Below, piece after piece: positions 46,664-58,858 of a stretch of DNA of 64,000 nt. The stretch is from Darksidea phi (taxonomy: Eukaryota > Ascomycota > Dothideomycetes > Pleosporales > Lentitheciaceae), in the NCBI GenBank assembly GCA_030770425.1, contig JASJFT010000197.1, positions 1-64,000 on the forward strand, given 5' to 3'. Position 1 is the first letter of the stretch; every line of letters begins with the position of its first letter. Both the position numbers and the translations under genes were made by a program. The notes below the pieces were generated by a model that saw only the letters and a program-made list of their open reading frames with translations, was not told where the DNA came from and searched no databases.

Positions 46664-46928
46664 TTACTAGGTGTTTGAGGGTTTCAAAACTGGTGGGGAC
46701 GCACCGTGCATCGAGAGCAGGTTGACGAAAAGTGCAAAGAAGCCAGTTGGGTTGGGCGAGTGTTGGTTCGAACTGCTGTATGAATATTGGCACAAGTCGT
46801 AGGCGTAGCATATGCGTTTGCATGATTCTCCCTTTAGTTCAATGTCACACGATCATGGATACTGCGAGACTAGGCAGTTTCTTGGCATGATATGGTGATA
46901 GGTTTTTCGCTTCAGCACTACATAATAT

Positions 46929-47933
46929 TTACTCACCCCTTTTAACAGCCATTAGCTTCCGGTACGTCTCAATGATTCCCAGCCTTTCAGCCCCCAGCTC
47001 CTCCCTCTTGCGCAAACTCCCTACAGCATTCGGCACATTCCCCACGTTGACTTTGGCCCCATTCTTGACCTTGAATATCTCTCTCGGTACCCTATTGAAG
47101 GACGGTGGTTCCTGTACCACATCATGTAAGCCCTTCCTCTGTTCCCTCTTTTGCCTCAATTCCTCCCACTCGTCGACTTTCCCGTCATCGACCTCGCCAG
47201 CAACCAACCTCTTCTTCCCCTTCTTCTTGCCTTTCTTGCCAGTCGCAGTCCCCGGCTCAGGTAGGTCAGCGGTTTTGTCTTCCCACATAGCGGCCTCCTC
47301 GTCTTCCTCTTCCTCGGCTAATTCGCGCTCCTCGGCTTCCTTATCCCGAATCCGCGCTTCCTCCTTCCGCCACCCGGCTTGCAACCTCTTCAGCTTCCGC
47401 TCATGCTTCGTAACGCGGTGATCGCTCATCCCCGCTATTTTTTTGCTTGTTTTCGCTATACCTGTCAAAGGAAGTGCCTGCGCAACGCGCTGCCGGAAAG
47501 CAGAAAGCGATTCTCCCGGCATTATCTTCAAATCTTCCTTGACTACCTGCGCTTCGCTGTACGCAGCCACCTCCTTCTCCTCCTCTAGTGCAACTTTCGG
47601 TCGGTCCTGTGCTGATTTTGTAGGCTTCTTCGTTTTCTTTCGTATGCCATCGTCGAGGCCTGAGCGTTGCTTTCCGCTGCTTTTGAGCGCCATAAGGCGC
47701 GCAAACGCTTTAGGTGTGTCGTCTGCGCCATATCCTTCTACGTGGCCTGTTTTACGCTTTTTGTTTCGCGATGCTGGGTTCGAGGCGCGGGCTTTGCCGA
47801 CGGGGAGGGGCGTGGCGCGGGTTGTGGGTGGGAGATCGAAGCTGGGGTTCTTTAGTATAGCAATTAGAGATTGAGAGTGCAGTGCATACTTGGTCTCATC
47901 GCTGTCGGCTTTTCGTTTGTGTTTGTGTGGCAT
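46929..47933 (-). CDS. Basic, coiled-coil nuclear protein (CCDC137-like)
   Basis: Intronless gene of 334 aa. It is very rich in Lys/Arg and Glu: MPHKHKRK at the start, KGKKKGKKR later, and a long charged helix (ERELAEEEEDEEAAMWED). The central segment (IMPGESLSAFRQRVAQALPL, then HRVTKHERKLKRLQAGWRKE) matches the pattern I associate with fungal relatives of CCDC137, a nucleolar protein. FNRVPREIFKVKNGAKVNVG and the C-terminal helix complete the family pattern. Some databases label such fungal proteins as urease accessory proteins, for which I see no support. The start is the ATG at 47933; an upstream in-frame codon at 48065 gives an unlikely leader. Confidence 0.7.
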   Translation of the reverse strand: MPHKHKRKADSDETKYALHSQSLIAILKNPSFDLPPTTRATPLPVGKARASNPASRNKKRKTGHVEGYGADDTPKAFARLMALKSSGKQRSGLDDGIRKKTKKPTKSAQDRPKVALEEEKEVAAYSEAQVVKEDLKIMPGESLSAFRQRVAQALPLTGIAKTSKKIAGMSDHRVTKHERKLKRLQAGWRKEEARIRDKEAEERELAEEEEDEEAAMWEDKTADLPEPGTATGKKGKKKGKKRLVAGEVDDGKVDEWEELRQKREQRKGLHDVVQEPPSFNRVPREIFKVKNGAKVNVGNVPNAVGSLRKREELGAERLGIIETYRKLMAVKRGE

Positions 47934-49037
47934 ATCTGCGGTGTAATTGATAGTGGTGACGAATGCTGCAGATTTCGGCGCGAGACAGTGCAGAGATGTG
48001 GGAAATCGTGAGGTTAAGCTTTCAAATCGCTTGGCAGTGGGTGGTTCACCCCACGTCTTCGCCAAGGTACATTTTCTAAAAACAATAATGCTTGCTCAGA
48101 ACTAATATGTGACGTAAGTCTAATAGGGAAGAATATCGAAAGGATCAGGTGCTGACAGTGGGAGGCTATGAAAACTGTCATCCGAATGCAGGGTCTTACG
48201 CGGCCTACCCATTTACATCCCTAGTGTACTATAGTGTAGCACAAACCGGAACGTCAGAAAGCGATGTCCAGGAGCTCAATAGGCCCTATTAATATATTTT
48301 TGGAATATTCAGAGGTCGAAAGAGCCCATGGCACACCATATCCAGCCAAAAGGGGAAATGGACGCGAGCGACTGAGCTAGGGGTTAGCTGCGCGATATTG
48401 CTACTGGATCTTGCCTGGATCCGGGGGCCTGATTTGGGCTCCACAAGTGAGACTTGTTTCGACTGTATCTTGCGAGGAATTACATATAGTCCAACTCTGC
48501 TCCGCGGCCGACGAACAGCCGTTTCTACCAATCACCCCATCAATCACACACCGTAGGTTGTTGGCTTGGGGAACCGTTTTTCCGCTAGCCTTTTGATCAT
48601 CTCCTTGCGCAATATCGTCTCTTCTTCTTGGATCCTATCGGGCCATTGCATAGAGTGCGACTGTTTTCTCGGTACTTTGTGTGCGTCAGCATTCGCGTTC
48701 CGATTCTCACCGACAGTTGAGCAAAGATATCCTTGCTCAACCTTCACTATTGTGGGCATCCCAGCTTCAATTTACATCGAACCACAATCCAATCAATCCT
48801 TCAAAGGCAACAGACAATATCGAATTCAACCTTAAATCTCTATACCGGTCTTGGAACCCCCAACCAAACCGCAATTTAGCACGACCTGATCATCTTCATA
48901 CACCGCTTTTGTTGAGAGGCCATTTCGCTAGTCGTTGAGGTTGTTGAATAGGAGGGCAACTTCGGATACCCACCTTGGCAGAGGGTCGCGATCACCTTCC
49001 CGGCCAGTTATCACGGTTTAGAGTGAGAGCGGCTAGA
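47934..49037. other. Gene-poor divergent intergenic region
   Basis: About 1.1 kb between two genes on opposite strands, expected to contain both promoters. Nothing else recognised. Confidence 0.5.
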
Positions 49038-50417
49038 ATGCCACATCAGACTCGTCTTCCTTATGAATACGAAAGAATCCGGGAACAACGCCACGGAGAG
49101 CACGATGACATGAAGTTCGACGAAGCGAGTAGGACATGGTGGGGAAGGTGGAGGTGGAAGAGGATTGTGGCGGGTCTGCCAGTGTCTGTCATATTCTTGT
49201 TGTGAGTTGTAATATGCTTTTCGTTTCTAAAACTATCCCAACGCTAGAGGCTTTTTACATAGGTAATCGCATCCGACTTTTGGGGCAATTGAGGAATCAG
49301 GACAACCTTTAGACGGCGAGCACGTACTAATAATAGCAGTGGCATCGTTCACATAGTCAACGTCTGTATTTCGCTCGTCAACATCGTCCAAGACGACCTC
49401 ACTGCCCCCTTTCCACCGAACTGGGGCCCTCTCAAACAATTCCGCCCAGGACATAACCCCGACCCCACTGGCCTAACTCGCGATGTTCAACCAATCCACT
49501 GCCACTCGCACAACGACTACTGGAGGCGAATCCCCCTCTATGAAGCCCTGAAATGGGGCTGCACTGGTGTAGAAGCTGATGTCTGGCTGTTCGATGACGA
49601 ACTCTTCGTTGGCCACAGCACCAATGCACTAACTCGGGACCGGACGTTTACAGCAATGTATGTCGATCCGCTGATGCGCATTTTGAACCATCAAAACGCT
49701 CTCAATTCGGATTTCGTTACTTCACGAGACGCTATAAAAAACGGTGTGTACGAAGTCGATCCCAGACAAACCCTGGTCCTCTTAGTCGACTTCAAGAACG
49801 ACGGCCATGCCATCTTCCCTTTCGTCTCAGCGCAGTTAGCGCCATTTCGCGAAAAGGGCTATCTGTCCTACTTTGACGGCAACACTACAATCCCTGGCCC
49901 TATCACAGTCGTAGCAACGGGTAACGCACCTTTCGATTCCATTATCGCACACACTAGCTACCGCGACATCTTCTTCGACGCACCCCTAGACCGTCTATAT
50001 GAAGAACCCTCCGACGAAAACCCCACTACTATGGATTTCGAACGTTATCGTGAGCAACCTTCTGTTAGCATCAAGCGTGAATCCGGGCAAGGAACCGTGG
50101 GCACAGATCCTAATTCTCACTTCGACTTCACGAACTCCTACTACGCTTCCGGCGATTTTAAGAAAGCGATTGGTTGGGTGTGGTTCGGCCATCTGTCTGA
50201 GAAGCAGATTCATCTTATTCGTGGACAAGTGCAGGGCGCGAGGAAGGCAGGCCTAAAGGCAAGGTATTGGGGAACGCCGTCATGGCCAGTTGGGCTGAGG
50301 AACAGGATCTGGAACGTGTTGATACAAGAGGGTGTGGATTACCTCAATGGCGACGATCTGAGGGCGATGACGAAGTTGGATTGGGGAATACGGAGACATT
50401 GGGGATGGCTGGGGTAG
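49038..50417 (+). CDS. AIM6: Aim6-like membrane-anchored phosphodiesterase-family protein
   Basis: Member of the PLC-like/GDPD TIM-barrel group related to yeast Aim6 (altered inheritance of mitochondria). Exons are 49038-49201 and 49337-50417, giving 414 aa. The 135-nt intron splits a membrane anchor (IVAGLPVSVIFLF joined to SGIVHIVNVCISLV, about residues 42-73). The catalytic region begins HCHSHNDYW at about 109-117, followed by ALKWGCTGVEADVWLFDDEL, which holds the acidic metal-binding residues, then LVLLVDFKNDG and GPITVVATGNAP. It ends with LKARYWGTPSWPVGLRNRIWN. The start is the first ATG; the frame upstream opens only with TTG. The substrate is unknown. Confidence 0.85.
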
Positions 50418-50737
50418 ATGAAGGAGATTTATGCATAGAGATACCTAGTGACCGCAGAACAGCATTACCACAGAGAAGAAATCGTAAAAACCGCATGGCA
50501 TGTTTATGGAGCATGGTATGGAGAGGACTATGCGGTTGTGTGATGTTCTCGTAAGCAGTCAGATGTATCCCGACAACTACGCACAACCAACAACTATGCA
50601 CAATATGCAAACGCGACCAAGGCTGCCGCAGCCACAGCTTTGACAGTATTATAACAGTCCTCAAACCCAGCCCATGCCGTTGCATACAAACACTTCCAAC
50701 GTCAACCGGTCTCTCGAACCCACCACATCTCAACCCC
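50418..50737. other. Convergent intergenic region
   Basis: About 320 bp between two 3' ends. Nothing recognised. Confidence 0.5.
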
Positions 50738-52515
50738 TCACTTCTTGCTCGTCCGCCTAATCACCGTGCCCGTCTCATTAACTTCAATATCCATGCCCAT
50801 CTCCTTATTCATCTCCCTATACTCCTCGTTATCCGTCTTGATGAAATCATAAACAGTCATCCCCTTCTTTCCCTTGACACCTAGCGCAAACTCATCTCTA
50901 GCCTTGAGCTTGTTGCTCGGCGAGCATGAAGCTGCGCTCCACGCGCGCTCGGCTTCGCGCAGCTTACGGTCTACTTCAGATGGCTCGTTCTGGTGGTAGC
51001 CGGTGCCGATGGGGCCTGGGACGGGGCTGGTGTGGACACGGCTGGAGATGGGGGAGAGGTGGCTACGCTGCTGACCTGCGCTTAGGACCGAGTTCGACCG
51101 ATTAAGGGTGGTCGGAGACCTGGGGGATGGGAAGGGCCAGTTCACCGTGGAGTTTGTCGAGACGCGCTTGCTGGGGGTGATTGGGGTGGGCGAATGGGTC
51201 GGGCGAGGTTGAGGATACAGACTGAAGACTGGGCTCTTGGGAGTCCGCGTCGACGTAGAGGGAGGTGAGACGTTGCCATTCGCAGTCGGGCTGATCGCGC
51301 TGGTCCTTGTAGGAGTTGACGGGTACGGCGAGTAGACCGAAGATGGGGGTGGTACCAATTCTTTCTGCATGCTGTTAAGCTCCGTTGCAACAGCTTTCGG
51401 TGGACTATTCACATTTTCCGTGCACTTCTGCGGTGACGGATTAGGACTATGCGCTGGCGCGCTATACGCGTGGTAACTCGCCGTCAGCGCTAACCTTGGA
51501 GTAATGACATTGTTCGAAGCAGCAGGGTGAGGAGTGGGGTTGTGGTTTGGCGTCTCTATCCTCGGTCCAGGAAGGAGACCAGGGCCGGAAGTATTCACGG
51601 CTTTGTCCCTACGCTTCTTGTGTCGCTTGAACAGCAGGAAGCCCACTAGTGCAATTATTCCAGCCACAACGGCTATGCCGACGCATATGCCGCCGATGGT
51701 ACCGCCTGATAGCTTTTTAGCTTTTGGATGCTCCTCGGTGACGGTGTATACAATTGTAGTAGCTGCTGGAGTTTGACTGGCTGGTAGAGTGTAGGACTGC
51801 GTGCTTGTACGAGAGAACGGGCCGTCTACATGCCGAGTCATAATACACGTACCATAATAACTCGGTTCGGGATCTGGAGGCTTGGACGTTGTAGTCGACG
51901 TTGTAGACCTCGAGACCTCTACTCCGTCGGAGGTAGTCGGAGGTGGCACTGGGCTTCCCGTAATCGCTATGATAGATGATTCCGGCCAGATAGATGACTC
52001 GTCTCTCAGCACCTTCACGTTCTCGGCGCTGTGCTTCTCGTCAACTTTGCATCTCTGTGGCGGAGGTGAGTAACATACCATCCAACACAAGCCTCCTCAG
52101 CACCGCCCACATTCCTTGCTTCCTCCTTCTTCTTTACATCCTCATTCGGGCGAGGTGCACAGGCCAACTTTGGCTCAACACATGCATGCGATCTATCCAC
52201 ACTGTTAGCTCTAGTATACTAAAGTAGTGAAACCAAAGCGAAACCAAACTCACTGTGCGCAGCACGCCCATGGTCCATCCTTCTCCCGAATGCACCTCCA
52301 TGGATCCTCGCATGTAACTAGGATTGATTGTTAGTAAAAGCACTTCATTATAATTCGTGAGGACGAGACGACATACGAACGCCTGGCTCTCCATCACGGC
52401 ACCAAGGCGCACCTCGCTCGAGGAGAAGCCCCTCAACCTCCAACGGTGCCGCCATGCCGAGCGCGGAAGCGACATGAGCGGCGAAAAGAACTATGGCTCC
52501 TATCGGCGGACACAT
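50738..52515 (-). CDS. Single-pass membrane protein with cysteine-rich ectodomain
   Basis: 535 aa from four exons: 52377-52515, 52254-52317, 52079-52192 and 50738-52028. The introns (59, 61 and 50 nt) all keep frame and are supported by the cysteine pattern that results. Residues 1-20 are a signal peptide (IGAIVLFAAHVASALG). About eight or nine cysteines follow between residues 40 and 110 (APWCRDGEPG, TCEDPWRC, DGPWACCAQSHAC, ACVGC). Next is a Ser/Thr/Pro-rich stalk (STTSTTTSKPP), then a membrane helix at about 216-238 (IGGICVGIAVVAGIIALVG). A basic stop-transfer (KRHKKRRDK) precedes a 300-residue Ser/Pro-rich cytoplasmic tail. This layout resembles fungal cell-wall sensors (Wsc/Mid2 type) without being a recognised family member. 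Confidence 0.8.
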
Positions 52516-53333
52516 TTGCAGATGTAGCAGATATCGAGGGTAGAAAGCATGAAGGCCCAGTCCTAGTCGTGTGTTGAAAGTTTCGGATCGACGCTGGTGG
52601 GTAGATGTTGAGTAACCGTGACTGTGCGGGGCCAGGTTATGGGAAGTTATAGTATGATAGCGTTGCTTGGGAAGACTTGTAGTGAATGCGAGTTGGCTAG
52701 GTGACGCGAGTAGAGTCGCGGTACAAACGCGCTCCAGCGCAGAATATTTGATCCAGCTGGTATTCAACTTACGTTTTCAAACAAGCGGTGACAGATACCA
52801 TTGCTGTTTAATAGTTGGGAGGTGGACGAGAAACGCTCGAGAGTGATTGGGTAGGAACAGATCACAAGGGGGTCATAACTATAACAATTCAGACTATCGA
52901 GGAAAATAGTCACTAGAGCCAAGAGAACCGCCATCACCTTCTAAATCTATATATGTAGAAGGTATCACATCTCCACCACCGCCACCACTTGCATGTAACT
53001 CGAAACATTACGGTGTGGGCAACTGCTCACCTATATCGAAAATCCTAGCGATGGTATTTGAGAGTATACTCTCCTCCTCAGAGCGAACGGAAGTCATTGG
53101 ATACCACCGTTGACGTTCAAAAACTGCTGGCGACACATGAAAAGTTCGTGCGCAAGCCCAGTGCAATCATGTTACGTGCCTGTAAGCAGCATGATCCACA
53201 CTAGTATTCGCCCCCACCGCAGCGCTTCTATATGCCTGGCTAGTTGCGGTGCGCGGCGGAGGCAACGGGTTTGGGTGGTTACCGGATAGCTTGAGACGGG
53301 TCGCTGGGGGTATGGCGCTCTGACCAGCCATTA
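52516..53333. other. Intergenic, membrane-protein promoter
   Basis: About 820 bp, both neighbours on the minus strand. Open frames here are unconvincing, and no repeats were noted. Confidence 0.5.
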
Positions 53334-55516
53334 TCAAGCCGCAGACGGAATACCGTACCACTTATTCGCCGCTTCCTCGTTGATTTTGTCACCCGTCATC
53401 AAGCTGTCATAGTCCTTCACAACAAGGTCACAGAACTCCTCCCAAGTTCTCCGGAAGATTACCTCGCCCCGTTGTTTTTCACTTTCGTCGAGACAACTGT
53501 ACTCAAGACTCCATAGGGCGAGCTGCTTCCAGCTATGTATCGATATTGTGGGAGAGCCAACCATGATTTGGTAAAACTCGTGAGACATCGAGTTGCTAAT
53601 ACATTGTTAGTATTTGTGTTCGAAGCCTAGATGAGATTGGTGGGGACGCATACCTGAAAAGGGAAGGGTTGTCGCTATTCACACAGCAAGGAATCTTTGC
53701 CGCTAGAAGCTCCGGGTATGGGTGCTCCTTGATATTTCTGCAAAGATGCAGAAGCTCGTTCGAGATAGGACAGAGTTCGATGCAGATACCCGGCTTTGTG
53801 GTATATTTCTTTCCAGTCTTCTCGTCGATGGCTTCCTGTCTGCGGAATTTCTCAATCAAGTGGGGGTGCTTCATGAGAGCAAAACCATGTCCGATGCGCT
53901 TAGAGTTGAGAGCGACGGCGTCGAATAGATTGGAGTTGCCCGGATCAGTCGAACCTCCAGTATCTAGCAACGTTTCACCAGCGTGGAACATGAATGGAAT
54001 CTTTAGATCCTTTTTCTCGCACGTCTGTTGAAAGGCCACGAGTTCTTTCTGATAAAAGCCGATATGGTTGGGCCTATCTTCTGCACCGACCAAGTCAAAG
54101 CCTACGGTACAGTCAGGATTGCCAACCAGGCCGTAATCACGAGAGTAGGCCGTTACTTACCGCATATCAAATCCGGAAACTCAATCTTCAACCGAATGCA
54201 GTCTTTCATCTCCTTCCGCATCAGCCAATCAGGTATAGAGCGAGGAGTGCAATATATAATCTTCAGACCAAAGGGGAACTTGTCACCGTCCCCCTTTGCC
54301 TCCAGCGCTTTGCGCTTCTTTGCCACGGAGTCTACTATGAGCTTCATTTGTGCATCATTATCTAGCCTGTCGACACCGTTGTCTGCCGGTATAGACTTGT
54401 CCATGAGCATAGGCCGGAGCTCGGCATACATAATCTTTTCATCAATCATGCGGTCAATTGCTTTGTCGATATACCACTCATATACCTTTCGGTAGTTTAG
54501 AAGACCTTTAAAGCAACGGGTGGCTTGATTGAATCGAGCCCAGACACTTTGAAACACGGGTTAGTATACTGGAAGTACGGTGTACGTGATGGGGAATAGT
54601 ATACGTACCCGTTTACTGTCTGCGTTGGTCTGTAGGCCTCTTCTTCGCTGAGCACCATCTTCTGCTTGATCCAGTTCTCAGCTGGATTGAGGTTGACTCG
54701 CCCTTGTTCGGAGCATGTCCGCGACCTCTCTTTGGCTTCTTCATCGTCGGATTGCTCACTTGATGGGAAATTTGGGAACTTTGCCTGGAAGCAAGTCTGA
54801 AAATCCTTCCACCTCATCCACACTCGTTGATGGAATTCAGGCTTCTTCCAGGTATCACCCCGTCCTTCGTACTCGGGACTGAAGATGTTGACGCTTTTCG
54901 TCGTTGCCGGCATAACGTTAAATATCATCTCGGTAAGGTCGAGATCTTGTTCAGTCACTATGGGTCGGATGCTCCAGACATACATGTTCTCCATCGATTT
55001 CGCTTCTATCAGAAGTCTTTCTGGGTTGAGCTCCGCATTGAAATGGAGGTGCAAAATAGCGCCTTTCGGCACCTCCTTCGCGATCTTGAACAACTCGCTC
55101 TTCTGCTCCATGCGTCCTTTATTTGTCAGAAACTGCCCACCCATGTCCAGTGTATCTGGACCCGGTATGGCTTCAGAGGCGTTGTTTCCGAAGACAACTC
55201 TTCGCTCAAACTCCCTGACCTCGCGGACGATGATCGCAGCTCTCTGTTCACTTGGGGAGGCGGACTGTATTGCGTCATAATCCCAGGCATTGATCTTCTC
55301 TGTCTCAAGCAGCTTTGCGCGGCTCTGCGAATAGGCGTCACTATATTTTTCGCTCGCGAGGAAAAGATCAAAGACATCTTCGTGGCCCATCTTCTTCCAG
55401 TCCACCTCAGGTGGCGGCTCTTTTGGATCGGTCATCTTGCCCTGTGTTCTTGAAGAAGTCACTAGACTACGAGTAGACCTTTTTCTCTTCTTATCTCTCG
55501 AGTTAGCTGTGAACAT
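53334..55516 (-). CDS. Adenosine deaminase-related (ADGF/CECR1-type) protein
   Basis: Purine deaminase-superfamily protein of the ADGF subgroup, expected to convert adenosine to inosine. Four exons are read: 54609-55516, 54161-54546, 53654-54101 and 53334-53595 (introns of 62, 59 and 58 nt), giving 667 aa. If translation starts at the second ATG (55435) it is 640 aa. Metal-site motifs are AILHLHFNAE (first two His), FMFHAGET (third His and catalytic Glu), KRIGHGFAL (His) and NSDNPSLF. In classical adenosine deaminases the first motif is HxHLDGA and the last reads DD rather than DN, so two conserved acidic positions look altered. There is no signal peptide, unlike animal ADGFs. The basic leader RDKKRKR belongs to the longer form. 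Confidence 0.85.
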
Positions 55517-57127
55517 GGTCGGCCTGTTTGGGTTGCTTTCAGAGGCGCGTCTGGCACGTACAGATCTGCTAGTGTCAGCGCACGCTCAGCGACGAGGAGC
55601 CCAAAATGCGTACAATGCCGGTAGTGTTATACCGTACTTGGCCAAAAACCCCTGGAGGGGATTCTGAGAGTCACTCGTCGTCTTTGGGGTACTATCGGTG
55701 GGCATGCCGAGGAAATTGGTGTTGATGCATCTATCACCGGCTGCTCATACCGGTCGCAGGACAGCTGAAGGGACAATCTTGGTACTTTGGAAAGGCTGGC
55801 AGTGGCCGCACGAGAGATGATAGCTTATTCGTAGCCTTCACACACCGGTAACGGATCGTGCGATGCCGGCTTGCTGTGGGGCTGTGTTCAAGTGCCAGAC
55901 GACCCCGAATCTAGCGGGGCTATGATTCCACCGGGTAAGATGCGCTATTGGGAAGTGTAGGATTATCCAAGTGGGAAATACGGTGGAGTGGTTTCGATAG
56001 ACGCTGGCCCAAATCCTGGCCTAACGAGCGATCGCGTCAGTCAGTACCATGTTCCATGTGGAGGTGGTCATGTAGGAGATTCATGCTGCGCCTCTGTGAC
56101 CCATCTGATAGCGCAAAAGGCTGAATCACCGGTCTGCTGCCTAATAGGCATGACGGCTCGGAGATACGGGGAACGACTGATTGCGGAACTAAGAAACGAC
56201 GATGGAGATAGGATATAATATGGAGAGGGTCATTTGAACGCTTAGGGGGATGATGCAAGACGCCGCGATCCCTCTTGGAGACCGAAGGGGATGTCCGATG
56301 TCCCAAGACATGCGGGGGCGCTCGCGTGCCTGGGAAATCAAGTGATTAACGAACGGAGCTCCCACATACATCAGCGCACGCTGTTTGCGCACGTTTGACC
56401 CTTTTTTCAACGAGTCCGAATCCTGCGACAACAGCGAAGTCGACTCGGCGACGTTTGCGCGAGGCCTCGTGCTGGCGTGAAGGTTGACTCACGGCTAGGC
56501 TGGTGTGTGCGGCGGAGCCTGGGGAACAAGCGATGACGACGAGAGCAGCGACCAAGCTCACGCTTCGGTCGCAGAAGGGCGCAGCGGTTTCAACGACGAT
56601 GCGACAAGCGCCAGTGTCAACAAAGATGCAGAAGAGAGTTTTGGAAGTCAACCTGGCTGGGCATCTCTGGCCGGTCACAGATTGAGGCTATGCTGAGCGC
56701 CTCCCCATGCCTATCCTGGAGCCTAGCCACGGGTTCCCAATCGCCTGCGGTGCCGCTCTGCCCATGCGCAGCCTGAGGCACCAATCGCCGCCCCGGTGCT
56801 GCAAGTTCCGCTGTATGAGGCCGGGAACAAGCAGACGAGCTCTGACCGGGTTGGCTTCAGAGGACAGCCCCCAAGCGTCTGTGTAAGGGGCTCCTCTTCT
56901 CGTCTCCACAGCCTCTGCAGTCTTTCCCGTTCTCAGTTCTGTGTTTGCGCGTCTTTTTGTGCAGCCTCAGGCACTCCGTCTTATATATACTGTAGCAGTA
57001 CTCTCGTAATCCCATCCTACTCCGCTATAGCCCCTGCCCTCGACCCATGTCTCCTTCGTAATAATCCGGAGCTTTAGCCTTTTGGTCCAGTATCGTTTTT
57101 TTTTAACACTGTTTCCGTTCTGCCGTC
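55517..57127. other. Gene-poor divergent intergenic region
   Basis: About 1.6 kb between opposite-strand starts. Open frames of up to 110 codons are GC-biased and featureless. No repeat or RNA gene recognised. Confidence 0.45.
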
Positions 57128-58382
57128 ATGCATTGGCTACAAGCCCAGGACGGCGAGCCGGTGCGCAAGTCCTTACAGCTCGACATCGTAGGTTTCCTCG
57201 CTATCTTGGGAGAGGGTTCCGTGCTTGCCAATGCCCAAGTGTCAACGCTGTCGAAATGGATCTTTCTTCCGCGCTTGATCCCGGCTCCGCAGGCTCTGAT
57301 GCGACCGACGAGACCGACCAAGCTTGAGCCTGCTCCGGGGCATATATCTGGCATATTTTCAGGCAACTACAAGGACGGCGTCAACCATATCGGGAACATT
57401 GTCTGGTGAGCTCCCCTGACGCTCCACCACTGGTCCTCCCTCCTCTAACCACCCCACCAGCGACGCAAGCAACCTCCCCGAACACTCCGTCCGTGTCGTC
57501 TCCATCCATCGCACCGGTCAAACCCCCCTAAAATCCAAAACTCTCGCCCCCCTCACTGTCGTACTCTTGGTCGGCTTCTTGCTCTCATGCATCCTCCTCG
57601 GGCTGTCCATATGGCTTGATGACGGCATGTCCGTCGTCGCCACCGTGCTGCTCTCCCTCCTCACCTCCCTCATCGGCCTGGGCAATAAATGGAAATTGAA
57701 GCTCCCAGAGCGGAAGGTCAAGAAAGGCAAGGTACCGAAGGGTGACGTAGTGATACGGTATCCCAAGGGGAGTTTCCTGGTGGTGAGGTGTCCGGAGGAG
57801 GTTGCTAGGGAGCTGTATTTTGCGCCCGAGACAATTCAGTATCTGCTGCGGCATGGGCAGGCGTACCGGCTGCTCAGCCTTGTGGGCACTATGATGCTCA
57901 TGGCCGGCGTCATCTGTCTGGCCAACGCGCAGATTGAGCTCCAGATTGCCTGGGCAGGAGCGTATATGCTTCTCGGTTCTTCGTACTGGATCGTCGCTGC
58001 CTTGCCCGGAAAGTTGCATTGGGATTACTCCTGCTACACCGTCACCAACGAATGCTTCTCCGACTCGAATACGGACGCTAAAGGCTACCCGTCAGAGAAT
58101 CCTACGTTCACGCAAGCGCTGTGGAAGGTTATCGTTGTGGCGAAGAACATTGATTGGGTCATCAAGTCTAACGCGTGTCCAGACACGCGAGCGTGGCGAG
58201 ACTGGCTCAATGCAGCGGTTGCAGTGTCTAGAGACGTGCGAGACGCCGACAGGGAGAGGCTACCGGGCGTGAAGACGTGGGAAGTGCCCAAGTGGGACGC
58301 ACAACAATACCTTGGGGAATTGTTGGATAGCCAGGCGGTGGCGGATGCGAAGGGTCTGAAAGGAGGCGTTGAAGAGGTGTAA
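57128..58382 (+). CDS. Multi-pass membrane protein, fungal conserved hypothetical
   Basis: 399 aa from exons 57128-57405 and 57461-58382 (55-nt intron with CTAACC branch site). Hydrophobic segments: APLTVVLLVGFLLSCILLG with SVVATVLLSLLTSLIGLG (about 120-165), then LLSLVGTMMLMAGVICLA and IAWAGAYMLLGSSYWIVAA (about 240-290), so about four membrane spans. Between them lies a cytoplasmic-looking basic loop (KWKLKLPERKVKKGKV) and a segment YPKGSFLVVRCPEEVAREL. The C-terminal 100 residues are soluble (HWDYSCYTVTNEC, WKVIVVAKNIDWVI). I do not recognise a named family. The start is the ATG at 57128; the first 40 residues are weakly hydrophobic. Confidence 0.8.
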
Positions 58383-58858
58383 AAGTCTATGCGCATATGT
58401 CGAGGGAATCTTGATTTTTGAGTTACATTGTGGGCATATTAGCGTGGTGTTGAACTGGCATTTGGATACGATATTACGATTCACGGCTCTACGAGCATCT
58501 CATTTAGCGCTCCGCATTGTTACAAAAGGGCATTGGTTCAAAAGGGCGTTGTTTCCAAAAGCTTCATATGAGCGTACTTGTAGATAGGCTTCGACATCTG
58601 GTTGCATCGATAATTGATTCTGCTGGTCTTGCTATCCTCGTCTGTAGATTGACGTGTCACATCTTCTCTTAGAGCACTGGATTTCGTCGTCAGACATGCT
58701 AAGCTCTAAGCCTAGTTTGCTTATGCTTGTTAGACGCCTTATGCTTCTTTTGCACGGTGGCAGTCAGAGACGGTAATGTTTCAGTCTCGCAGGTGTTTGC
58801 CGTCCCTCTTCGATATACTTCTTGTCGTACCTCACTCTTCCACAGTCCGTGGTGTTGA
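58383..58858. other. Convergent intergenic region
   Basis: About 480 bp between two 3' ends. Nothing recognised. Confidence 0.5.

Noticed and set aside
47850..47893. Possible 40-nt intron near the start of the CCDC137-like gene
   Set aside because: Removing it breaks the reading frame, whereas unspliced reading is continuous.
52055..52078. 24-nt GT-AG intron in the membrane-protein gene
   Set aside because: Too short to splice. A 50-nt intron using the same donor (52029-52078) keeps frame and has a branch site.
54827..55453. 208-codon plus-strand open frame
   Set aside because: Antisense to exon 1 of the deaminase gene, with no recognisable features.
55895..55940. tRNA-like string around ACCCCGAATCTAGCGGGGCTATGATTCCACC
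   Set aside because: A GC stem is visible but no cloverleaf with A and B box elements in the right order could be drawn.
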